A DNA stretch of 5,863 nt from Anaerolineales bacterium. Lineage in GTDB: Bacteria; Chloroflexota; Anaerolineae; Anaerolineales; DRMV01. The notes under the pieces were generated by a model. That model ran no database searches, was not told the origin of the DNA, and saw nothing but the letters and a program-made list of their open reading frames with translations. The stretch is from the NCBI GenBank assembly GCA_015491595.1, contig WFVP01000126.1, positions 1 to 5,863 of the forward strand. Direction: 5' to 3'. A program made the translations under genes and the position numbers. Below are positions 1 through 5,813 of this stretch, piece by piece. Position 1 is the stretch's first letter. Each line of letters opens with the position of its first letter.

Positions 1-1
1 C

Positions 2-907
2 GTGGTGGCCGAGGGCTTTCCCGCCCATGCCCGGCTCACTTATGCCCACGAGTTCACCCACGCGCTCCAGGACCAGCGGTGGGACCTGGACCAAAACCTG
101 AACTACAACGACGAGACCTGCAAGCAGGACTCGGAATACTGCGGCGCCCTTCAGGCCCTCATCGAAGGGGACGCGTCCGTGGTGGAACTGGAATGGTTCT
201 GGACCAAAGCCACCCCCCGGGAGCAGGACGCCATCCGCCGTTACTATCGCAACCTGGAAAACCCCGTCTTCGAACAGGCCCCGGAGTTCTTCAAGAAGGA
301 TTTGCTGTTCCCGTACGACCAGGGCGCGGACTTCGTGCAGTACCTGCAGTCTCGCGGGGGATGGGAGGCAGTGAATCAAGCCTACGAACAACCGCCCCTC
401 TCCACCGAGCAAATCCTGCACCCTGAGCGGTATCCCAACGACAAACCGGTGAAGGTGACATTACCGGATATTCGTCAGGTTTTAGGGGATGGATGGGAGC
501 CGATTGTAGAGTATAATGCTTTAGGGGAGTTCTGGCTCTGGCTGGTCTTGCGGTACGGACGGGAGGACAGCTGGCGCCTTTCACGCGCCAAAGCGGAACG
601 GGCAGCGGAAGGTTGGGGCGGTGACGCATACGCGTTGTACTACAGCGCCGATTGGGACACGACCGCATTGGTCCTGGACCTTCGCTGGGACACCGAGGAG
701 GACCTGCAGGAATTCCGTGAGGCCTTTTTGGAATACGCCGAAGCCCGCTTCGGACCTTATCAACGGGTCAACGGCTGGTATCGTTGGGAAGGCACCCCGC
801 ATGGCACGGTGCTCTTCTGGGCGCAAAAAGACCGCGCGTTGTGGTTGATGGCACCGGATACGGTGGTGGAGGCTCTTCGGGACGCGATGCTCTATGGCAG
901 TCCATAA
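2..907 (+). CDS. Gluzincin-type zinc metallopeptidase, 5' end outside the window
   Basis: This reading frame is open from the first bases and its true start probably lies upstream, because the zinc motif HEFTH is already at visible residues 16-20 and no signal peptide precedes it. HExxH (H16, H20 as zinc ligands, E17 as catalytic base) is followed by an EGDA motif at 55-58. E55 is the likely third ligand, the gluzincin arrangement. The visible 301 residues are rich in Trp and Tyr, with two cysteines at 40 and 47, and the C-terminal half has no fold I recognise. Peptidase activity is inferred from the motif; substrate is unknown. It overlaps the next gene, a predicted lipoprotein, so it is probably exported or membrane-attached too. 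Three TTA leucine codons cluster at 461-523, unlike the rest of the gene. A non-peptidase role for the HExxH domain is possible but less likely. Confidence 0.8.
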   Translation: MVAEGFPAHARLTYAHEFTHALQDQRWDLDQNLNYNDETCKQDSEYCGALQALIEGDASVVELEWFWTKATPREQDAIRRYYRNLENPVFEQAPEFFKKDLLFPYDQGADFVQYLQSRGGWEAVNQAYEQPPLSTEQILHPERYPNDKPVKVTLPDIRQVLGDGWEPIVEYNALGEFWLWLVLRYGREDSWRLSRAKAERAAEGWGGDAYALYYSADWDTTALVLDLRWDTEEDLQEFREAFLEYAEARFGPYQRVNGWYRWEGTPHGTVLFWAQKDRALWLMAPDTVVEALRDAMLYGSP

Positions 908-1829
908 GAAAGCGCGTTGGCGGCTGGCCGGCCCGATGGTCCTTTTCCTCATCGCTCTGCAAGCCTGCGTGTGGAAACCAGGCGCGGCCCCACAGGGGGA
1001 AAAACGGACATCGCCTTATATCGTGGCCGATGTCTTCCAGGCCTTCTATACGTCTGTCCCCAATCCGGAATTCGTCTTCGGCCTTCCCATCAGCCCCCTC
1101 CAGCGACGTCCCGACGGCACCTGGGTGCAATACTTCGAAAAAGCGGTCTTCGTCACCGACGCCACCGAACAGGTGCGCCTGGAACCCCTGGGCAAGCGGT
1201 TCCGCATCCCCGGGGAACCCTACCTCACCCACGCCCAACGGGGACCCCATTGCCGCACGTACCCCACAGGATACGCCGTGTGCTACGCCTTCCTGGAGGT
1301 CTACCTGAAGTACAACGGCGAGCGGATTTTCGGCATGCCCATCTCCGGCATCGAAACCGACGGCCTGCAAATCTTCCAGGACTTCGAGAACGCCCGCCTG
1401 CTCTTCCGATTCGAGGCCCCGGAACGCATCGTTGTGGCGGACCTGGGACGCATGGCCCTGGAGCAGGACATGGGAGGCCTGCCACCGGGAGGACCCGTTC
1501 ACAGTCCCCGTAAACCCGAGAAACTGCAGCTCCAGGTGCAGGTGAACACCCCCGAGGTGGCTCCCGGGGAGACCCTCATCGTCACCCTGTTGGCCCTGGA
1601 CCAGAACATGAAACCCGTGGAAGGGCTGGACATCACCGTGGAACTCTTCGCCGAAGACGGCTTCTCCCTGGGCGTGCAACACGTAGGCGCCACCGATGCC
1701 CACGGCCTCCTCCAGTTCGGGCTGCAGGCCCCCCAGGACCATCCAGGCCGTCTGTATCTGGAGGCCCGGGCCCGTTACAACGGCCATCTGTACATCGCCC
1801 GCCGTATGTTCCGGGTGAGCTATCCGTAA
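894..1829 (+). CDS. Predicted lipoprotein with two FGxPIS repeats and a C-terminal Ig-like domain
   Basis: The 311-residue product begins with a charged n-region (HKKARWR), a hydrophobic stretch at 14-22 and a lipobox LQAC with Cys at 25, so it is probably lipidated and held outside the cytoplasmic membrane. Two related repeats follow: residues 57-87 (FVFGLPIS...WVQYFEKA) and 142-172 (RIFGMPIS...LQIFQDFENA). They resemble short LGFP-like repeats common in secreted Chloroflexota proteins; that link is from memory of the pattern. C120 and C130 between them could form a disulfide. Residues about 210-308 look like a beta-sandwich of the Big/carboxypeptidase-regulatory type (APGETLIVTLLALD, then VEGLDITVEL, then TDAHGLLQF). 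No catalytic motif is visible, so a binding or scaffold role is inferred. The ATG lies inside the preceding peptidase gene (14-base overlap) with only a weak Shine-Dalgarno, which suggests translational coupling. The alternative start M15 would remove the basic n-region. Confidence 0.82.
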   Translation: MAVHKKARWRLAGPMVLFLIALQACVWKPGAAPQGEKRTSPYIVADVFQAFYTSVPNPEFVFGLPISPLQRRPDGTWVQYFEKAVFVTDATEQVRLEPLGKRFRIPGEPYLTHAQRGPHCRTYPTGYAVCYAFLEVYLKYNGERIFGMPISGIETDGLQIFQDFENARLLFRFEAPERIVVADLGRMALEQDMGGLPPGGPVHSPRKPEKLQLQVQVNTPEVAPGETLIVTLLALDQNMKPVEGLDITVELFAEDGFSLGVQHVGATDAHGLLQFGLQAPQDHPGRLYLEARARYNGHLYIARRMFRVSYP

Positions 1830-1887
1830 CGAGTAACCACCCCCTCCATACACAGCAAATCCCCAGCTTTTCGGATTTCCCCTGGGA

Positions 1888-1902
1888 CCTGTGCCCGGCC
1901 AG
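1888..1902 (+). repeat. 15-base intergenic motif, copy 1
   Basis: Reads CCTGTGCCCGGCCAG and fits the consensus CCYGTRCCCGGYYAG at every position. It lies 59 bases past the lipoprotein stop codon. Function unknown; it could be a protein-binding site or the remnant of a dispersed repeat. Confidence 0.5.
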
Positions 1903-1945
1903 GCCTTCGCGTCCCGTTGAGGAATCTCCGAAGGGCCTCAAAATG

Positions 1946-1970
1946 GATGAGGCGGCAAAGCCGCCTCATC
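1946..1970 (-). terminator. Perfect 11-bp hairpin, probable terminator of the molybdopterin-subunit gene
   Basis: GATGAGGCGGC at 1946-1956 is exactly complementary to GCCGCCTCATC at 1960-1970 around a three-base loop. Read on the minus strand, the hairpin lies 94 bases after the stop codon at 2064 and is followed by CATTTTGAGG, a short T run. On the plus strand it is followed by GCTCGCGG, with no T run, so intrinsic termination is more plausible for the minus-strand gene. It may still stabilise 3' ends from both directions, as it sits between convergent genes. Confidence 0.55.
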
Positions 1971-1979
1971 GCTCGCGGT

Positions 1980-1994
1980 CCCGTGCCCGGTCAG
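1980..1994 (+). repeat. 15-base intergenic motif, copy 2
   Basis: Reads CCCGTGCCCGGTCAG, in the same orientation as copy 1 and 92 bases from it; the two bracket the 1946-1970 hairpin. The match with the copy at 5792-5806 extends outward to GGTCCYGTRCCCGGTCAGC (1977-1995). Confidence 0.55.
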
Positions 1995-2063
1995 CATGAC
2001 GCGAGACGTGTGCAAGATAACCTCCAACCAGGTCCCACAAGAAATGGATATGCGCCAACGGGC

Positions 2064-4325
2064 TCAGGGGGCCGATGGCGCCTTGGCCGCGCGCGCCTGC
2101 AACGCCGCATGGACCCGTTCGGGAATCAAGGGGAAGGCATGGAACCAGACGCCCGTGGCCTGATGGACCGCGTGGATGACCCCCGCGGCCACCGGCAGGA
2201 AGGGCATCTCGCCCATCCCCCGCGCGCCCCAGGGTCCCAGCGGGTCCGCATACTCCAGAATCAGGCTGCGCACCCGGGGAGGCACGTCCAGAATGGTGGG
2301 AATCAAGTACGTGGACAGCTTATCCGTGAGCACGTACCCATCCTGGGTGATGAAGTTCTCCATGAGCACGTAGCCCAAAGCCTGAACCACGCCGCCCTCA
2401 ATCTGGCCCTGCACCAGCTTGGGATGGATGGCCTTCCCCACGTCGTTGGCGGAAATCACGTCCACCACCCGCACATGGCCGGTTTCGGTATCCACTTCCA
2501 CCGCGAAGGCCTGGGCCACGTACCCATACGCGAAGTTGGGCTCGGACTTCCCCGTCTCCGGGTCGAAGGGGGTGGTGCGGGGCGGGCGATACACGTATTC
2601 TCCGACCGCCGGCCGCTCTTCATCCCGCCACTTCTCCAGGGCAATCCGGGCCGCGCCCCGAATGGCGTTGCCGGCCATGAAGGTCAGGCGGGACGCGGAC
2701 GCGCTGCCCGAGTTCTCCGTGACCGCGGTGTCGGACAGCACCAGGTGGACCTTCTCCAAAGGCACGCCGACCGCCTCGGCCGTCATCTGGGCGAACACGG
2801 TGTGGGCTCCCTGGCCCACCTCCGCGCCCGCGTAGTACAGCACCACCCGGTCGATTTCCGCGCCGCCGTGGAGTTCGATACGAGCCCAGGTGTTCTCGGG
2901 ATAGCCGAAGGAGAAGCCCACGTTCTTGAACCCGCACGCGAAACCCACACCCCGCCGGATATGGGGCGCGGGCGGCTTGTCCCACCCCGGCCATTTCCGG
3001 TTCGCTTCCGGCGGACGGTGCCAGCCCTTCTCCTCGTCGTACTCCCAACCCGCTTCCCGGGCTGCGGCTTCGATAACCTTGCGGATACTGACCCCTTTGG
3101 GAATGGGCGTCCCCACCGACATGATGGAACCTTCCCGGAAGGCGTTGCGCATACGGAGCTCCACCGGGTCCATCCCCAAGGCCTCGGCCAGCTTATTCAC
3201 CTGGGTCTCGGCTGCGAACAGGGCCTGGGGACCGCCAAACCCGCGGAACGCGCCCGTGGGCACGTTGTTCGTATGCACCGCGTACGCGTCCACCCAGACG
3301 TTGGGGATTTCGTACGGGCCGGTGCACAGCACCGTGGCGTTGCCCAGCACCTTGGTGGAGGTGTACGCATAGGCCCCGCCGTCGGCGATGAGCTCCACCT
3401 TGGCCGCGGTGATTTTGCCGTCCCGGGTCGCGGCCCATTTGGTGCGGATGATGAAGGGATGCCGCTTGTGGTGACCGATGATGGATTCCTCCCGGCTCCA
3501 CACGATTTTCACGGGCCGGTAAATCCCTCGCTGGGACAGACGCCAGACGGCCAGGGCGAGCACGATTTGGATGGACATGTCCTCCCGGCCCCCGAAGGCG
3601 CCGCCGATGGCCGGGTAGATGACCCGGATTTTCTCCTTGGGCAGCTGCAGGGCGTGCGCGATTTGCTCCTGGTCCTCGTGGGTCCACTGTCCGGCCACCA
3701 CAATGGTCACCCGCCCTTCTTCGTCGATGTAACCCAGGCCGGCTTCGGGTTGCAGGTATGCGTGCTCCTGGAAAGGCGTCCGGTACTCCGTCTCCACCAC
3801 GACGTCGGCTTCCCGGAAGGCCCGCTCCACATCCCCCTTTCGGATGCGATAACGGCAGAACACATTGGAGCCCTTATCCGGGTGCAGCAAGGGCGCATCG
3901 GGTTGCATGGCCTCCAGTGGGTCGGTGACCACAGGCAGGTCTTCGTAGTCCACCTGGATGAGCTCCAGGGCCCGTTGCGCAATTTCTTCGCTTTCGGCCA
4001 CCACCAGGGCCACCTGGTCTCCCACGAAACGCACACGGTCGGCATAGGGCTTGTTGGACCCCGGCCCGCACAGGACCGGCTGGTCGGGCACGATGAGCCC
4101 GTACTCGTTGTTGGGCACATCCTTGGCCGTGAACACCGCGACCACGCCGGGCAGCGCCTCCGCCCGGGAGGTGTCGATGCGCCGGATGCGCGCGTGGGGG
4201 CGGTGGGCGAAGAGGATTTTCATGTACAGCTGGTCGGGATGGTTGAAATCGCCCGGATACTTGGTCTCGCCGGTCACTTTACCGACGGCATCCACCCGGG
4301 GGACGGAACGGCCGATGACCGCCAT
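2064..4325 (-). CDS. Xanthine dehydrogenase family, molybdopterin-binding (large) subunit
   Basis: The 753-residue product is full length for a stand-alone molybdopterin-cytosine/guanine-dinucleotide subunit of this hydroxylase family, which oxidises heterocycles or aldehydes with water as oxygen donor. The N-terminal a/b-hammerhead domain (about 1-125) carries GRSVPRVDAVGKVTGE at 5-20. Cofactor and active-site motifs are GGAFGGRE 241-248 (E248 matches bovine Glu802), AFRGFGGPQ 359-367 (F363 matches Phe914), EVGQGAHT 502-509 and GMGEMP 703-708, with E706 the catalytic base (bovine Glu1261). By ungapped comparison the Arg880 position is N329. The CoxL active-site loop AYxCSFR is absent, arguing against CO dehydrogenase. 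Start 4325 was chosen because AGGAGG lies six bases upstream; in-frame ATGs at 4355 and 4406 lie in or before the promoter. No FAD or iron-sulfur subunit gene is adjacent, so it appears monocistronic. Cytoplasmic; substrate unknown. Confidence 0.92.
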   Translation of the reverse strand: MAVIGRSVPRVDAVGKVTGETKYPGDFNHPDQLYMKILFAHRPHARIRRIDTSRAEALPGVVAVFTAKDVPNNEYGLIVPDQPVLCGPGSNKPYADRVRFVGDQVALVVAESEEIAQRALELIQVDYEDLPVVTDPLEAMQPDAPLLHPDKGSNVFCRYRIRKGDVERAFREADVVVETEYRTPFQEHAYLQPEAGLGYIDEEGRVTIVVAGQWTHEDQEQIAHALQLPKEKIRVIYPAIGGAFGGREDMSIQIVLALAVWRLSQRGIYRPVKIVWSREESIIGHHKRHPFIIRTKWAATRDGKITAAKVELIADGGAYAYTSTKVLGNATVLCTGPYEIPNVWVDAYAVHTNNVPTGAFRGFGGPQALFAAETQVNKLAEALGMDPVELRMRNAFREGSIMSVGTPIPKGVSIRKVIEAAAREAGWEYDEEKGWHRPPEANRKWPGWDKPPAPHIRRGVGFACGFKNVGFSFGYPENTWARIELHGGAEIDRVVLYYAGAEVGQGAHTVFAQMTAEAVGVPLEKVHLVLSDTAVTENSGSASASRLTFMAGNAIRGAARIALEKWRDEERPAVGEYVYRPPRTTPFDPETGKSEPNFAYGYVAQAFAVEVDTETGHVRVVDVISANDVGKAIHPKLVQGQIEGGVVQALGYVLMENFITQDGYVLTDKLSTYLIPTILDVPPRVRSLILEYADPLGPWGARGMGEMPFLPVAAGVIHAVHQATGVWFHAFPLIPERVHAALQARAAKAPSAP

Positions 4326-4353
4326 CAGGCTCCTCCTCGACAGGGCTGCCTCC

Positions 4354-4382
4354 ATTGTACTATCATCCCGCGAGGAGGTCAG
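4354..4382 (-). promoter_or_regulatory. Sigma-70-type promoter for the molybdopterin-subunit gene
   Basis: On the minus strand, CTGACC (4382-4377, four of six against TTGACA) is separated by exactly 17 bases from TACAAT (4359-4354, five of six against TATAAT). Transcription would begin near 4347, giving a leader of about 22 bases that includes the AGGAGG ribosome binding site at 4337-4332 and ends at the ATG at 4325. This position rules out the two upstream in-frame ATG codons. Confidence 0.5.
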
Positions 4383-4483
4383 CGCGGAACCGGAGGCCGC
4401 TTCCACGGACGAGGGCCTCCCTTTCAGGGGAAGAAGCCAAAAGGCGGCGCGCCATCCAGGGAAGGCCCCTCCTTCGGGCCTCT

Positions 4484-4495
4484 TTTCCGCGGAAA
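4484..4495. other. 12-bp perfect palindrome upstream of the molybdopterin-subunit promoter
   Basis: TTTCCGCGGAAA is a perfect dyad in the 219-base spacer, about 100 bases upstream of the predicted -35 box. A dimeric regulator could bind such a site, but no regulator gene is visible and a single short palindrome can be chance. The spacer otherwise holds a GC-rich 6-bp hairpin (4463-4481) and GGGGCGAGCCCC (4527-4538); neither has a convincing T run on the gene strand. Confidence 0.25.
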
Positions 4496-4544
4496 CCCCC
4501 TTCTCCCCGGGCTTCCTGGTATACTCGGGGCGAGCCCCTGGGGT

Positions 4545-5075
4545 TCACTTGCGCACGGCCACGGTGAGGACGAAACCGTCGTCGTTGATGTCCAGACGCT
4601 GGACCTCGATGTGGGACAGAGGAGGACGTTGGAACGCCCGTTCCAGTTCGGCGTTCAACCGGGCCACGTGGGGACGCAGGAGAAAGGTGGGCAGGGGAAG
4701 CACGCCCAAGCGCACCTCGCGCAGCCGGACGTACACGCGCCCCTGGTCCACATAGGGCTCCACACTCACCGTCAGGGAGAACCACGCCAGATGCCCACGC
4801 AGACGCACTTCACCGGGACGAAAGTCCACGTCCACCGACCGAAAAGGCGTTTGGCGTCGGATGGCGGACTGGTAACGCTCCAGGCATCGGTTGAATTCCT
4901 CTTCGGGCACCTGCAGGGTGAGGACGCCCTCGGCGCGCAATTGCTCGCTCAGGCCGGTGAGGGCTTCCGGGTCGCAGCGGAACACTTCTTGGGCCTGGAC
5001 AGGCATAACCGAGAGGAAGAAACCGGCGACCAGCGTCCATCCCAGTATCCACAACCCCCACAAGGTCTTGTTCAT
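4545..5075 (-). CDS. Small secreted protein resembling LmeA/DUF2993 lipid-binding proteins
   Basis: The 176-residue product has a Sec signal peptide: MNKT, a hydrophobic core at about 5-23, and a likely cleavage after VQA at residue 28. The mature part begins QEVFRCDPEAL and contains LQVPEEEFNRCLERY, alternating strands VDVDFRPGEVRLRGHLAWF and VYVRLREVRLGVLPLP, then a helix-like LRPHVARLNAELERAF and a final strand pair ending in FVLTVAVRK. The order 'L-x-V ... G-x-V-x-V ... G-x-L-P-x-P ... LN-x-x-L ... I-x-V-x-x-L-x-I' recalls the LmeA/DUF2993 and DUF2140/YpmS group of tubular lipid-binding folds; the assignment is a pattern judgement and tentative. There are no catalytic residues I can point to. 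GGAGGT at 5087-5082 lies six bases before the ATG. It is divergent from scpB and has its own extended -10 promoter. Confidence 0.78.
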   Translation of the reverse strand: MNKTLWGLWILGWTLVAGFFLSVMPVQAQEVFRCDPEALTGLSEQLRAEGVLTLQVPEEEFNRCLERYQSAIRRQTPFRSVDVDFRPGEVRLRGHLAWFSLTVSVEPYVDQGRVYVRLREVRLGVLPLPTFLLRPHVARLNAELERAFQRPPLSHIEVQRLDINDDGFVLTVAVRK

Positions 5076-5106
5076 GGTTGGACCTCCATTTGCCCACCCC
5101 TACCTT

Positions 5107-5119
5107 CCTCCGGTGGAGG
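5107..5119 (+). promoter_or_regulatory. Hairpin enclosing the scpB Shine-Dalgarno
   Basis: CCTCC (5107-5111) is perfectly complementary to GGAGG (5115-5119) around a three-base loop. GGAGG is nine bases before the scpB ATG and is its only Shine-Dalgarno candidate. A transcript starting upstream of 5107 could therefore hide the ribosome binding site. The stem is only five base pairs, so the effect may be small. Confidence 0.35.
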
Positions 5120-5120
5120 C

Positions 5121-5129
5121 ATTATAGCA
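5121..5129 (-). promoter_or_regulatory. Extended -10 promoter of the lipid-binding-like gene
   Basis: On the minus strand the bases read TGCTATAAT, an exact extended -10 element. No good -35 box is present 16-18 bases upstream, which extended -10 promoters tolerate. Transcription would begin near 5114, about 40 bases before the ATG at 5075. The element overlaps the first base of the scpB start codon on the other strand. Confidence 0.55.
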
Positions 5130-5692
5130 TGAAGGAACCCGTTGCTCCTCTGTCCCTGGATGCCCTGCTGGAAGCCCTGCTCCTGGTAGCCGGGGAAGAA
5201 GGCACCACCGTCGCCCGCCTCGCCCGGGTCACGGGGGCCTCCGAGGAGGACGTGGAGGCGGCCTTGCTCATGCTGGAGGAACGCCTGCAGGGACGGGGCA
5301 TCCGGGTCCAGCGGCACCGCCAGCGGGTGCGCTTCGTCACCGCGCCCGAGGCCGCGTCCGTGGTGCGCGCCTTCCTGGGATTGGAGGCCAAAGTCCGCCT
5401 GAGCCGGGCCGCCCTGGAAACCCTGGCCATCATCGCCTACCGGCAACCCATCACCCGTCCGGAAATCGACGCCATCCGGGGCGTCAGCAGCGACGGCGTG
5501 GTGCGCAGCCTGCTGGAGAAAGGACTCATCGAAGAAGTGGGCCGGGCCCAGGCCCCCGGTCGTCCCATCCTCTACGGCACCACCCCTCGCTTCCTGGAGC
5601 TGGTGGGGCTCACCTCGCTGGAGGACCTGCCGCCCCTCCAGGAAGACGCGGAGGACAGGGAATCCGCCTCCGAGACGGTTTCAGTTGAGTAG
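5129..5692 (+). CDS. scpB: Segregation and condensation protein B
   Basis: ScpB binds the kleisin ScpA as a dimer and, with SMC, forms the bacterial condensin that compacts and separates chromosomes in the cytoplasm. The 187-residue product shows the two winged-helix halves: LSLDALLEALLLVAGEEGTT at 8-27 opens the first, and the family signature LETLAIIAYRQPITR (96-110), EIDAIRGVSSDGVVRSLLEKGLI (112-134) and GRPILYGTTPRFLELVGL (144-161) covers the second, followed by LEDLPPL (164-170). The acidic tail 171-187 is not conserved in kind. The ATG at 5129 was chosen because GGAGG lies nine bases before it and the family motif starts directly after; extending to the TTG at 5078 would add residues unlike the family. 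The usual neighbour scpA is not next to it: upstream is a divergent secreted-protein gene, and any gene beyond 5863 is out of view. Confidence 0.95.
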   Translation: MKEPVAPLSLDALLEALLLVAGEEGTTVARLARVTGASEEDVEAALLMLEERLQGRGIRVQRHRQRVRFVTAPEAASVVRAFLGLEAKVRLSRAALETLAIIAYRQPITRPEIDAIRGVSSDGVVRSLLEKGLIEEVGRAQAPGRPILYGTTPRFLELVGLTSLEDLPPLQEDAEDRESASETVSVE

Positions 5693-5727
5693 CCGGGTGT
5701 GGATGTAAGAAACGATTAGGGGTAGTT

Positions 5728-5742
5728 CTAACCGGGCACGGG
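5728..5742 (-). repeat. 15-base intergenic motif, copy 3 (inverted)
   Basis: The minus strand reads CCCGTGCCCGGTTAG. With its flanking base it matches copy 2 at 16 of 17 positions (GTCCCGTGCCCGGTYAG). It starts 36 bases after the scpB stop codon. Confidence 0.55.
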
Positions 5743-5791
5743 ACGAAAACGGCCGACCGCCGACGGCCGACGGCGGTCAGCGAATTTTGGT

Positions 5792-5806
5792 CCTGTACCC
5801 GGTCAG
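5792..5806 (+). repeat. 15-base intergenic motif, copy 4
   Basis: Reads CCTGTACCCGGTCAG. It forms the right arm of the long hairpin with copy 3 and matches copy 2 at 17 of 19 positions when extended by flanking bases. A shorter direct repeat of its end, CGGTCAGC, also lies at 5774-5781. Confidence 0.55.
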
Positions 5807-5813
5807 CCCAATG

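Larger units (their letters stand above)
5715..5812 (+). repeat. Long imperfect hairpin past scpB, possible terminator or 3'-end element
   Basis: Bases 5728-5744 pair with 5790-5806 in a 17-position stem with two mismatches and one G-T pair. Further in, AAAA (5746-5749) pairs with TTTT (5785-5788), and GACCGCCG (5755-5762) pairs perfectly with CGGCGGTC (5771-5778) around an eight-base loop. An outer ATT/GGG to CCC/AAT pairing may extend it to 5715-5812. The inner stem followed by AGCGAATTTTGG could act as a weak intrinsic terminator for scpB, whose stop is at 5692. The arms are the two inverted copies of the 15-base motif. Confidence 0.5.

Noticed and set aside
512..517. TATAAT inside the metallopeptidase gene
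   Set aside because: There is no -35 box at 16-18 bases and no TG extension, and it lies in an AT-rich island where such a match is likely by chance.
4326..4406. A 27-residue N-terminal extension of the molybdopterin subunit
   Set aside because: The extension has no family similarity and no Shine-Dalgarno, and it overlaps the predicted -10 box. The ATG at 4325 has AGGAGG at ideal spacing.
4446..4453. GGCGCGCC palindrome
   Set aside because: It is an eight-base GC-only dyad, easily expected by chance in DNA of this composition.
4463..4481. AGGCCC/GGGCCT hairpin followed by CTTTT as a terminator
   Set aside because: The T run is on the plus strand, where no gene ends. In the minus direction it is followed only by TTCCC.
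5078..5106. TTGGAC and TACCTT, 17 bases apart, as a forward promoter for scpB
   Set aside because: Each hexamer matches consensus at only about three positions.
5078..5128. TTG start giving 17 more residues for ScpB
   Set aside because: It overlaps the divergent gene's ribosome binding site region and adds non-family residues. The ATG at 5129 has a GGAGG.
1917..5132. An open frame of 1071 codons on the plus strand, antisense to two genes
   Set aside because: Its codon boundaries coincide with those of both minus-strand genes, so stops would need TTA, CTA or TCA codons there, which this GC-rich genome avoids. The translation is low-complexity His/Gly/Pro/Arg sequence with no family features, while the sense strand gives clear proteins.
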